Source: Photorhabdus noenieputensis
GTDB taxonomy: Bacteria > Pseudomonadota > Gammaproteobacteria > Enterobacterales > Enterobacteriaceae
NCBI RefSeq assembly: GCF_018448935.1
Contig: NZ_RCWC01000018.1
Span: 33,267 to 97,266, forward strand
Reading direction: 5' to 3'
Length of the DNA stretch: 64,000 nt
Part shown: piece after piece, positions 56,935 to 64,000 of the stretch
Numbering within the stretch: the first letter of the stretch is position 1
Layout: each line of letters starts with the position of its first letter
The notes under the pieces: model-generated
What the model was told of the DNA's origin: nothing
The model's input: only the letters and a program-made list of their open reading frames with translations
Databases searched by the model: none
Made by a program: the position numbers and the translations under genes

Positions 56935-57013
56935 AATATTCGCCTTCAAAAAGCACTGCATTAACGTGCCAGACTATTCCTGACAACAAACAGTCCTGAC
57001 AACAAACAATGTA

Positions 57014-57463
57014 TTAATGGAATTCAACAGTCACTCGATCGGCTTTCAAACTTATTTCCTGCACCGCAACTTCATTACTGGTCGCATCAAAGCTGGGCGC
57101 GGTTAGTTTTTCTGGGAAAGCATTAGCAATATTCCAAGTAATCAGCAAATCTGAACCTGTTTCATTGGTGAGGCTAATAGAAATATCTTTCTTTTCTATC
57201 TGATTAAGCGAAATAGAATTAATCCAATCGTACAATTTTGATTGCCCTTTAAAAATACCGCGCTTCAAGGTAATGGTTGGTCTTTGACGCTGACCGGGCA
57301 TTTGTAACCAATTACCAATGCCATCACGATATTCAATGGTGTCATAGCTAATATCTAATCCCGATACATTTTGAAAAGACATTTGCTCATCACCAACGGT
57401 CACGACAAAACGGTAAGTTGGAATGGGGTATTGAACAGCAATTTGATCGGCAGTTGTAGACAT
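57014..57463 (-). CDS. pvc1: Main PVC inner-tube protein Pvc1
   Basis: This 149-residue gp19/Hcp-like protein stacks into the inner tube that holds the payload. It has the family pattern YPIPTYRFVVTVGDEQMSFQNVSGLDISYDTIEYRDG and ends EVAVQEISLKADRVTVEFH. The ATG at 57463 with AAGGAA upstream gives the usual length of 149; the frame is open 16 codons earlier without support. It is the first gene of the pvc transcript. Confidence 0.94.
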   Translation of the reverse strand: MSTTADQIAVQYPIPTYRFVVTVGDEQMSFQNVSGLDISYDTIEYRDGIGNWLQMPGQRQRPTITLKRGIFKGQSKLYDWINSISLNQIEKKDISISLTNETGSDLLITWNIANAFPEKLTAPSFDATSNEVAVQEISLKADRVTVEFH

Positions 57464-57522
57464 TGTTATTTCCTTAGTTAAATTCATCACCGGGTTAGAA
57501 CACACAATCATTCATTTTAGGT

Positions 57523-57533
57523 ACGCTACCGCC
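57523..57533 (-). promoter_or_regulatory. ops element (RfaH recruitment site) in the pvc leader
   Basis: On the minus strand GGCGGTAGCGT is an exact match to the 11-base core of the ops (operon polarity suppressor) element. It lies 60 bases upstream of pvc1, in the right orientation. RfaH loads on RNA polymerase paused at ops and prevents Rho termination in long horizontally acquired operons. Confidence 0.88.
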
Positions 57534-57557
57534 CTTAGGTATCATGCCTAATGCCGG

Positions 57558-57625
57558 ACAGTGAACAGTGAACAGTGAACAGTGAACAGTGAACAGTGAA
57601 CAGTGAACAGTGAACAGTGAACAGT
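57558..57625 (-). repeat. 7-bp tandem repeat array upstream of pvc1
   Basis: The unit ACAGTGA (plus strand) occurs nine times without error in 57558-57620, followed by a partial ACAGT. In the direction of transcription it lies just before the ops element. There is no open frame through it. Confidence 0.97.
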
Positions 57626-57687
57626 AATCATTCAAACACCGCTAAATAGAAGTTAAAAATAAAAAATAATTATTTTTATCGATTTTT

Positions 57688-57723
57688 ATCTGTTAATTCA
57701 ATTGCATATCCGTTAATTCAATT
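57688..57723. repeat. Pair of 16-bp direct repeats upstream of the pvc leader
   Basis: ATCTGTTAATTCAATT (57688-57703) and ATCCGTTAATTCAATT (57708-57723) differ by one base and are spaced by exactly 20 bases start to start, nearly two helical turns. This is a plausible tandem binding site for a winged-helix activator such as the product of the divergent gene. Confidence 0.6.
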
Positions 57724-58106
57724 ACATAATATACATAATAGTAGAATACCCCTCAATTCTCAGCATTATTGCTCGTGGATACCTATTCATTAATTTTTAT
57801 AAAAGGAACTTATAAACCATAAATAATATCTAAAAATATTTTATCTATATTTATAAATTTCCCATCAGTTCACATATAATAGAGACATTATCATCACAAT
57901 ATAAACAAAACTAATAATTAATCATCATTAGTTTTATTTATTAATAAAAAATAACTCATATAAAAAATAAAATTAAAAATTTTAAATTATTTATTTTCTT
58001 GCATTACTCATGGGAAAACTATATAAGTTCTAACAGGCATAAGCCTAATTGAGCCCTCCTGGCTATAGCAAATAGACAAACACTAAACAGAGGCAGAGAA
58101 TGCGTT

Positions 58107-58589
58107 ATGTTGAAAATAACTAGAGATGTTTATTTAGACTGTGACTCAAACAAAATAATTCATGGTAAAAATATATTTATCATTACTGAGAAAGAGAAAC
58201 GCCTGCTACTTGCACTGTGGGAACATGCCTCCCAAGGGAATACGTTAAATCGGGAACAACTGATCCCTTTGGTCTGGCCTGAACGCAAAAATGGCGTAGC
58301 AGAAACCAATTTATTGCAATTAATCTGTAAGTTACGCCGAACGTTACGCTATTGTGATCTAGATGAAGCCATACACACTGTATACCGACAAGGCTATCGT
58401 TTTATCCTGCCATTTCAAGATAACGAACAAGATAATAATCAGCCGCAAAATACCAGATTACCTATTCCCATCGCTACATCGCCAAAGCCATTTTACTGGC
58501 GCTTCACCAGGATGATTGTCATGTTTATCACTGCAATCATTTGGATATCAACTATCCTATATACCGCCCCTTTTCTGGCTAAGAAATAG
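58107..58589 (+). CDS. Membrane-anchored winged-helix regulator (ToxR/CadC-like)
   Basis: This 160-residue protein has an OmpR/PhoB-type winged-helix DNA-binding domain (about 1-103, with TEKEKRLLLALWEHASQGNTLNREQLIPLVW, TNLLQLICKLRRTLR and the wing TVYRQGYRFIL). A Gln/Asn/Pro-rich linker (about 104-128) and a single hydrophobic segment (about 134-154) follow, leaving only five residues outside. This is a short ToxR/CadC/PsaE-like one-component regulator with hardly any periplasmic sensor. It is divergent from pvc1 and is the obvious candidate activator of the cassette; that link is inferred. Confidence 0.85.
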   Translation: MLKITRDVYLDCDSNKIIHGKNIFIITEKEKRLLLALWEHASQGNTLNREQLIPLVWPERKNGVAETNLLQLICKLRRTLRYCDLDEAIHTVYRQGYRFILPFQDNEQDNNQPQNTRLPIPIATSPKPFYWRFTRMIVMFITAIIWISTILYTAPFLAKK

Positions 58590-58659
58590 TGATGACTTTA
58601 TATTTGCGGCTCATTTCAGCAATTTATGGGCCGCTTTAATAAGAAAATATTATGACTTA

Positions 58660-59565
58660 TTATGCTGCTCTCACTATGTAATTGAATGCAATGTTGCGGG
58701 GACGATTTTCATTCGCAGTCGGCACAGTACGAGATGCATCAAACGATAACTCTGCAAGTCGATCACGTGCACCTACTGCACTCATTGACCGGCTATCCCC
58801 TGCACTGTATTCACCGTATTCACCTGATGTTGAAAATGCTCCAGATACCTTGCCTGAAAATATTCTTCCTGACACATTTACTGTACGTCCTGTTACTGAT
58901 GCTGTGATATTTCTAATGGCATCACCCTGCCACGACAACACCCCACGCCCCACATCAGCACCACGTCTATCATCCCAGCCACGAATAAACTCGCCTCTTA
59001 AATCAGGTAATTTACCGTCAGGGTAGGCTTCGGCTAACTTCGGAAATTTCGATTTATCAAAGACCGCTCCATTACATTGAAACCACCCAATCGGCGGTAT
59101 AGCAGTCGGCCAAGGAATAGGAGTACCTACGGGTATATCATTAGCTTTACTACTATTAATATCTTCACGCAATGAATTTACTATTTCCCGAACAAGCTTT
59201 TGTGTAACCACCAATGTATCGCTATTGCCAATCACATTCGTGAGTTGGACAACACCCTTTTGTGTTAATGAAGCATCGGGAATTTTTGTTATGGTTTTTC
59301 GTTCTAAAGCTCTATTTAATTGTGCGGTGAGTTTAGCTATATCCCCATCATCAAGAACATCCTCACCAGATTGTGTCGAGATGAAATCAGCCAAAACAGA
59401 TGATATGGATGATGACTGACGTAATACCTTATTTAATAAGTGAGATGGGACATCATTTGGTGGAAATCCAGTCAGTAAATCCTTACTTTCTTCATATAAT
59501 CTCTGACTCACGACATTTGCATTATTACTAATAGAAAAAGCCTTAAAATCATTCTTGTAACTCAT
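58660..59565 (-). CDS. Phage-type tail fibre/collar protein
   Basis: This 301-residue protein has an N-terminal helical attachment region, a phage fibre repeat (ASLTQKGVVQLTN), a tail-collar domain (PVGTPIPWPTAIPPIGWFQCNGAVFD...LPDLRGEFIRGWDDRRG) and the usual end NRPRNIAFNYIVRAA. It resembles fibres of Photorhabdus prophages more than Pvc13. It is convergent with the ToxR-like gene. It appears complete and might provide an alternative fibre or be a prophage relic. Confidence 0.85.
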   Translation of the reverse strand: MSYKNDFKAFSISNNANVVSQRLYEESKDLLTGFPPNDVPSHLLNKVLRQSSSISSVLADFISTQSGEDVLDDGDIAKLTAQLNRALERKTITKIPDASLTQKGVVQLTNVIGNSDTLVVTQKLVREIVNSLREDINSSKANDIPVGTPIPWPTAIPPIGWFQCNGAVFDKSKFPKLAEAYPDGKLPDLRGEFIRGWDDRRGADVGRGVLSWQGDAIRNITASVTGRTVNVSGRIFSGKVSGAFSTSGEYGEYSAGDSRSMSAVGARDRLAELSFDASRTVPTANENRPRNIAFNYIVRAA

Positions 59566-60076
59566 ATATCTCCCTAGAATTAAATAATGTTATTTTATAA
59601 TCAACATCTTGAATTATTGTAAAAACAATCTCCTGTAATTCGGACTAATCAAAGTCTAATTCAGAAAAATAATAATGCAGTATTATTATTGATTATGATA
59701 TTAACTATTTTTGTATAATTGGTAACAATAATTCATTCAATGTTTTTGGATGAAAAATATATTCATAGATACATATCTAACATCTTTAAATTATTTTCTT
59801 CTTATTCTTCCCATCTCTTCCCATATCCTCTATTTATGAGGAATTCATATATTAACCTCCAAAATGAGAAAATGAGATAAGTAAAACAAAGCGGGCTAAT
59901 TATTCTCCTACTCAATTTATTCATGCTTCAAAGCTAACAATTCAGTTAGATAAGCCCGCAAAACTGAAAGATAAAGGAGCTATTACAGAGGAAAAGTACT
60001 AGCTCCCAAAATAAATTGTCAAGGTAACCAGAAAGCCCTATTATGGAGCTATCAACCATGCTTACCCCACCAGACA
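59566..60076. other. AT-rich region with a possible SHOCT remnant
   Basis: These 511 bases hold no intact gene. The 3' part (about 59934-60022) may be a broken gene end (listed separately), flanked by the inverted repeat GCGGGCT (59891-59897) / AGCCCGC (59953-59959). Confidence 0.5.
59934..60022 (+). pseudogene. Possible degenerate SHOCT-domain fragment
   Basis: Frame one reads LTIQLDKPAKLKDKGAITEEKY, then stop, then LPK, then stop. This is close to the SHOCT pattern L-x-x-L-x-x-LKDKG-I-T-EEE-Y-x-x-x-K-x-x-LL with stops where Gln and Lys codons are expected. The fragment is short, so the call is tentative. Confidence 0.35.
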
Positions 60077-60823
60077 CTAATTTTTACATAGCATATAAAT
60101 TTTCCAGCCTTCTAAATCTGTATCCAATTCACAAATAGTTTTGCCTTTTGACGAAACCCAATATTCACCGTAAGAAAGCTCTCCATCCTCTTTGATAACT
60201 CCTCTTTTAACAACTATGTCATTGCCGTGGTTATTATTGTGTGAAAAATTAGTTACATTTATAAACGTCAAACTTCCATCTGTAATATATTTTTCACGCA
60301 CATTATCGTAATTATTATCAGGCGGAATAGAAAAAGCATATATAGCATTATTTTCATCCCAGGCAGGAACTTCAAAATAGACAATTTTGCTGTAGTATTC
60401 ATAATCTATAATTTTCATATTAGATAAAGTCATTCTAGGGTCTTTTGTATAACGCTGTGTGATAATATCTTTTTTAACGATAGCTCCACCTTCGTCAACA
60501 TAAATTACTCTAATGCTACTTTTAGGCTCACTATTTTTTGGCTTATCCTCTTCCAGTGTAAATATAGCGACTAATTTTTTAGTATCCGGGATAACATATG
60601 TTGTAATTTTCATTCCATCATCAGTAGCCCAGGAAGTTATATCTTTCAACTGATAACACACTAAACCATATATATCGCTAGAATGTTTGAGCTTCCTGAT
60701 AGTAAAGGAATTATAACTATTATTGCATTCAATTCTCTCTGTATATTCCGAAATATCAGCATTTGCGGAAAAAGAGTACAATAAACTTGATAAAATAAAT
60801 ACCAAACCCTTCCCAAATCTCAT
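60077..60823 (-). CDS. Exported protein of unknown function
   Basis: This 248-residue protein has a clear signal peptide (MRFGKGLVFILSSLLYSFSANA, cleavage after ANA). The mature part is beta-rich and acidic, with four Cys residues (CNN near the start, CYQL, CEL and CKN at the end) that could form disulphides. I do not recognise the family. Its position between tail-fibre leftovers and a type VI gene would fit a periplasmic immunity protein, but nothing in the sequence proves that. Confidence 0.75.
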   Translation of the reverse strand: MRFGKGLVFILSSLLYSFSANADISEYTERIECNNSYNSFTIRKLKHSSDIYGLVCYQLKDITSWATDDGMKITTYVIPDTKKLVAIFTLEEDKPKNSEPKSSIRVIYVDEGGAIVKKDIITQRYTKDPRMTLSNMKIIDYEYYSKIVYFEVPAWDENNAIYAFSIPPDNNYDNVREKYITDGSLTFINVTNFSHNNNHGNDIVVKRGVIKEDGELSYGEYWVSSKGKTICELDTDLEGWKIYMLCKN

Positions 60824-60887
60824 ATATTAACTCCCTTGATTTTTCATTAAATAGGGAATAGTGTAACAAATTCAATGAATAAGTATT

Positions 60888-61088
60888 TTACTGAAACTGT
60901 GTAAATGTAGTGATCTTACTCGCAGTTTTCGGCACTTCCGGCCATTCCACATCAGGCGCTTGATTCACATCTACACGAGTAAGCAATACTCTGTACTTTT
61001 TCCATTCGAGTAAAACAGCTTTATCTGCATCGGTAGCAATTTCAAAGTCAGCCGAGTCTAGAAAAATTCCTATTTTTACTTTATTCAA
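60888..61088 (-). pseudogene. Truncated tail-fibre assembly protein (Tfa-like)
   Basis: The 66-residue frame matches the C-terminal part of Tfa-type fibre chaperones ([26 protein letters not shown]). A full-length protein has 130-200 residues, so the N-terminal half is missing. It supports the view that the neighbouring fibre gene came from a prophage. Confidence 0.7.
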
Positions 61089-61105
61089 TAAATTATATCC
61101 GATTC

Positions 61106-61242
61106 AACCTCATCTCATCACTCCTTTTTAAACCTCATTTACCCCATAGCAGCATTCCTTCCTTACTGAGTATTCTATTAACGAAAACAGTTAACGATTA
61201 TGCTCTATTTCTTCATTTATCTCCAATAGCATGCATTATTCC
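61106..61242. repeat. Duplicated segment, copy A
   Basis: This segment (CCTCATCTCATCACTCC...CATAGCAGCATTCC...ACGAAAACAGTTAACGATTA...CAATAGCATGCATTATTCC) is repeated at 62191-62399. The copies are nearly identical in two blocks of about 60 bases; copy B has about 90 extra bases between them. Copy A ends with the last codons-plus-stop equivalent of tssM (GGAATAA on the minus strand). Confidence 0.8.
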
Positions 61243-61371
61243 GGGTACAGCAATTCGAAGCTGTAATAAAAGTGATTTGCTGTCACTAACAACACCTTGG
61301 ATAAATCGCCGGCTCTTGATTCTATTGATACTGGCATACAAAAACTCCATAAAAAACCCATATAGAACAAG

Positions 61372-61614
61372 TTATGAATTCATTTCTTCATAAAACTGAT
61401 CATCAATGTAACCGCCCCAAAATTCCACTCCGTCTTTTTTTATAAAGATGCAATCTTTCCCGCAAGGATGACGTGCATCAATGCGTATCGCGTTCCTGGA
61501 GACTTTATGCTTTTTCATTAAATAGGAAACTTCGGATGGAAAATTATTTGAAGCATCACAACTGATATACTGGGCACTGATCTGCTTTATTTCTTGCTTT
61601 GTTAACTTAGCCAA
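61372..61614 (-). CDS. Small protein of unknown function
   Basis: This 80-residue acidic-to-neutral protein (MAKLTKQEIKQISAQYISCD...KDGVEFWGGYIDDQFYEEMNS) has no signal peptide or membrane segment. It has three Cys (in SCD, HPCGKDC). I do not recognise it. It lies between the two copies of a duplicated segment. Confidence 0.55.
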   Translation of the reverse strand: MAKLTKQEIKQISAQYISCDASNNFPSEVSYLMKKHKVSRNAIRIDARHPCGKDCIFIKKDGVEFWGGYIDDQFYEEMNS

Positions 61615-61701
61615 TGAGTGACCTCACAATAAAAAAACCGCAGTTACGCAGCGTAGAAATGAAAAACCCGCGAGGTCTGTTCGGCGGGTTGATGTATGAT
61701 T

Positions 61702-62152
61702 TTAGAGTAGAAGGTAAGCATGGTAAAGCGCGAAAGCCAGAGACGGCAAGCCAAGTATCCAAAGAATAATCCTTAATTGCATGCCCTTTAAGTTTCCATC
61801 AAAAGACAGGGAACTTTTTTCAATAGATGATTCAATTCGAGATATGGCACTATCGAGTTCGTTATCCCTCTCTTTGAATCTGGAATCAGATTTGCTCTCT
61901 ACTTCTGTAAATTTGGTATCAAATCTGTTCTTCACTGAGTTTCTGAGACAAAGTGTTACCGATTATGTTTAATTTTTGCATGATAACAGCAATGTCGGTC
62001 TTTATTGCGCTAACATCACTCTCGGCAGGAAAATTAAGGGGATCACTTTCACGTATTTCAAACCATTTATTGACAAAAATAAACTTATATTGATTGCCAT
62101 AAAATGAAGGAGACCTGAATACGCTGTTATAATCAGGTCCCCATGCGAACAA
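61702..62152 (-). pseudogene. Coiled-coil membrane protein split by a frameshift
   Basis: Two frames overlap by 17 bases. The upstream part (62152 to 61919) ends SAIKTDIAVIMQKLNIIGNTLSQKLSEEQI. The downstream part (61935 to 61702) reads KNRFDTKFTEVESKSDSRFKERDNELDSAISRIESSIEKSSLSFDGNLKGMQLRIILWILGLPSLAFALYHAYLLL. Together they form one natural protein with a long coiled coil and a C-terminal membrane helix, as in small phage-type proteins. A single frameshift of one base in the overlap explains the split. A programmed shift is possible, but no slippery heptamer is present. Confidence 0.6.
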
Positions 62153-62190
62153 TTATTATTTTCATTCTATCCAATAGATTATCTCTGTTT

Positions 62191-62399
62191 CAATCTCATC
62201 ACCCCCTTTTAAACCTCATTTACTCCATAGCAGCATTCCTTCTTCAATGAGAAAAGTATCATCAGGCTTTTCATCTATATAGAAAAAATCTTCATTAGAA
62301 TATCTGTAGTGATATTTATCATGAACAGCTCTTCTGTTAACGAAAACAGTTAACGATTACGCTATTTTCTTATTTATTCTCAATAGCATGCATTATTCC
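62191..62399. repeat. Duplicated segment, copy B
   Basis: This is the counterpart of 61106-61242, directly after the tssM stop. Outer blocks match copy A with few changes. The inner 90 bases (about 62253-62334) are unique to this copy. Confidence 0.8.
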
Positions 62400-64000
62400 A
62401 ATATCAGATCATCGTCATTTACCGCTGATATTGTCGTATGCTTACCCGGCTTCACCACAAAGATATTTTTCGGCAATTTAAATCCGCGCAGTTTTAATAA
62501 TGCCAGAGGCCCTTCGCCCAATTCTGTACGCAAAATCCAGGTCAACGGTAATCCATCCGGGGCAGTAAATATCAGTCGATAACGGCTTTCATCCAGTCTC
62601 TCCACTTTTGCCTGTGCCAGCCAGCGAATTAGCCCCCAGTTTCCCTGATAATCACCAAACAGCCTCGCTCCGGCATTAACACTAATCCACGTCAGCATCA
62701 CACCCGGTTTATAGGTCTCTCCCGGCCAGCGAAAGCTCTGCCAGCTTTCCATCTGGTTAAAATAACGCAGTTTCTGCCCATCTATCGTCAGGTCGGTTTC
62801 CACCACATCCCGTACCGCTCTGGCCCGCAGTTCAAACCGCAATCCCTGACTGCCATCGGCAAATAACAGGTCCGATAACTGACTGAGCTGATTTATCGCC
62901 TTTAGAAAATCCGGGTTAATCTGCACGCCCTGACCATTCACCTCATCCACTACCCACTGGTTACCCGCTTTATGCAGTATCCCGCCTAACTGACGTGTCA
63001 AAAACTGCTCTATCCGCCCCGAATCTGACCGGATAAACTGCCCCAACATCGGCAATGAGATTTCACTGTCGCCACCGGCAAACGGATAACGGCCCGCAAA
63101 TGCCCGATTCCAGTTGTCCACTATCGCTCTCTGCCACTGGGTGTTCAGATTCGTCTCTGCCGGTTTCAGTACCCCCTGCCACGCCTGCGCTAACGGCTCG
63201 ATAAACAGCGTCTGACCAAAACTCCGCCATTGGCCCCCTAGGCTGGCGGCTATTAAACGCCCATAACCCTGTGTATCGGTCAAATCGGTGCTTTTCCCTT
63301 CAAATACCGTCTTAGCCAGCGCATTCGCCATTGCCGGCGGATCATCGCTGTTGTTCATCTGTTGCAGTTTCAGCCGCACTTCGGTTACCCGCGTGAGAAA
63401 AGTTTGTAAATTCAGCGTGCTGTCAGTCTTGATTCCCCCGGTCGCCCGGTTTTCGCCCATCAGCGCCAGCAACGGTCCAAAAGTTTCATCCATCGGTCCG
63501 TGCACGCCAGCCGTCTGTTGGTTAATCATTGGCGGCGGATTTTTATTCAACAATGTCTTGGCAGATTTCACCAATGAATCCGATAACGTCGGCCCCTGTT
63601 GCCCGGTCTCGCCCTGATAGGCCAGCGTGTTCATCAACGCAATCAACGGAGACTGACGCCCATCCGCCATCAGCGTTAGCTGGTCGATGACATCCGACAG
63701 ACTACGGGTTTTGTTCCAGCGCAGGCTGTTGAGAAAATCCTGCCACGCTCCGGTGAAATCGGTAAAGTAACGGGCGGTCAGCCGGGCTTTCAGCTCTTCG
63801 GGGGATACCGACGCCGAGACTGTCTGACGGTTATCACTCAGTACCCAGTCAATCGCCTCCTTACGTGAGGCTGCCGCCTCCGCTATCGCTTTTTGTATCC
63901 CGCCTTCCCACGCCTGACGGGTAAACATCCCCGGTATCACGTGAGAGGTGGTAAACAGCCGTTCGGCATCGGTGTCGCCAGTCATTTGTCTTAATGTCAG
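62393..64000 (-). CDS. tssM: Type VI secretion protein TssM (IcmF/VasK), 3' part
   Basis: The frame continues past the window end, so only the C-terminal 535 or so residues are seen. They contain the TssM periplasmic domains: PGMFTRQAWEGGIQKAIAEA, WQRAIVDNWNRAFAGRYPFAGGDSEISL, and the C-terminal beta domain (GLPLTWILRTELGEGPLALLKLRGFKLPKNIFV). TssM spans the inner membrane and contacts TssJ in the envelope complex. Its stop lies in the first bases of a duplicated segment, and no other type VI gene is present to the left. Confidence 0.93.
   Translation of the reverse strand: MTLRQMTGDTDAERLFTTSHVIPGMFTRQAWEGGIQKAIAEAAASRKEAIDWVLSDNRQTVSASVSPEELKARLTARYFTDFTGAWQDFLNSLRWNKTRSLSDVIDQLTLMADGRQSPLIALMNTLAYQGETGQQGPTLSDSLVKSAKTLLNKNPPPMINQQTAGVHGPMDETFGPLLALMGENRATGGIKTDSTLNLQTFLTRVTEVRLKLQQMNNSDDPPAMANALAKTVFEGKSTDLTDTQGYGRLIAASLGGQWRSFGQTLFIEPLAQAWQGVLKPAETNLNTQWQRAIVDNWNRAFAGRYPFAGGDSEISLPMLGQFIRSDSGRIEQFLTRQLGGILHKAGNQWVVDEVNGQGVQINPDFLKAINQLSQLSDLLFADGSQGLRFELRARAVRDVVETDLTIDGQKLRYFNQMESWQSFRWPGETYKPGVMLTWISVNAGARLFGDYQGNWGLIRWLAQAKVERLDESRYRLIFTAPDGLPLTWILRTELGEGPLALLKLRGFKLPKNIFVVKPGKHTTISAVNDDDLILE

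Larger units (their letters stand above)
57464..58106. other. PVC leader and control region
   Basis: These 643 bases separate divergent pvc1 and the ToxR-like gene. From pvc1 outwards they contain an ops element (57523-57533), a 7-bp tandem repeat array (57558-57625), a 16-bp direct repeat pair (57688-57723) and then about 380 very AT-rich bases without a recognisable feature. H-NS would be expected to bind this stretch. Confidence 0.75.

Noticed and set aside
57558..57625. CRISPR-like array
   Set aside because: The units are only 7 bp and are directly adjacent without spacers, so it is a simple tandem repeat.
61236..61337. 33-residue frame MPVSIESRAGDLSKV... with GGAGT upstream
   Set aside because: It stops in the duplicated segment and resembles nothing I recognise; probably chance.
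34111..64000. Insertion sequences as the cause of the mosaic
   Set aside because: No transposase or IS-type terminal repeats were visible; only ERIC and other short repeats.

Overview
The window is a piece of enterobacterial chromosome, almost certainly Photorhabdus (P. luminescens/laumondii/asymbiotica group). The first 24 kb follow the Escherichia coli gene order yciB-yciA-tonB-yciY-cls-yciU-oppFDCBA-ychE-adhE-tdk-hns-galU-rssB-ychJ-purU-tRNA-Tyr, with local differences: a second oppA, ugd plus a UDP-glucuronate epimerase behind galU, and no rssA. The second half carries a Photorhabdus virulence cassette (PVC) with its typical payload genes. The assignment rests on recalled protein families and gene order; no search was run.

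Layout. (1) 1-24.2 kb: conserved backbone, covering membrane and cell-envelope genes, oligopeptide uptake, fermentation, nucleoid protein H-NS, UDP-sugar synthesis, RpoS turnover and folate/purine metabolism. (2) 24.2-25.6 kb: a small insertion between purU and tRNA-Tyr with an ERIC element, a hicAB toxin-antitoxin pair and what looks like a duplicated tRNA-Tyr promoter. (3) 25.9-32.7 kb: an acid-sugar (L-threonate/D-erythronate) catabolic operon ltnD-otnK-otnC-otnI-regulator-denD-GntP-type transporter. (4) 33.0-34.1 kb: a solitary HicB-type antitoxin with its own promoter and operator, and a broken trypsin-like protease. (5) 34.1-57.5 kb, minus strand: a complete PVC, a phage-tail-like contractile injection system (pvc1 to pvc16), followed by three payload genes. 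These are a Cif-type cyclomodulin (Cys-His-Gln deamidase), a Pnf/CNF-type Rho deamidase and a protein with the zinc-deaminase signature HAE...CxxC. (6) 57.5-58.6 kb: the cassette control region and a divergent gene for a membrane-anchored winged-helix (ToxR/CadC-like) regulator. (7) 58.6-64 kb: phage tail-fibre leftovers, small unknown genes, a duplicated non-coding segment and the 3' part of a type VI secretion gene (tssM) that runs off the window.

How the parts work together. In the PVC, inner tube (pvc1, pvc5), sheath (pvc2-4), hub and spike (pvc7, 8, 10), baseplate (pvc9, 11, 12), fibre (pvc13), tape measure (pvc14), AAA+ ATPase (pvc15) and terminator (pvc16) build an extracellular syringe that carries the downstream effectors into eukaryotic cells. 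Its leader contains an exact 11-base ops element, which implies RfaH-dependent antitermination of the ~23 kb transcript. It also holds nine copies of a 7-bp repeat, and the fibre gene has a G9 tract. Both repeats could switch or tune the system by slippage.

The most unusual points are the three-payload set with a deaminase-fold protein, the combined ops/VNTR/ToxR-like control region, the G9 tract in the fibre gene, and the ERIC copy that abuts or supplies the start of pnf.
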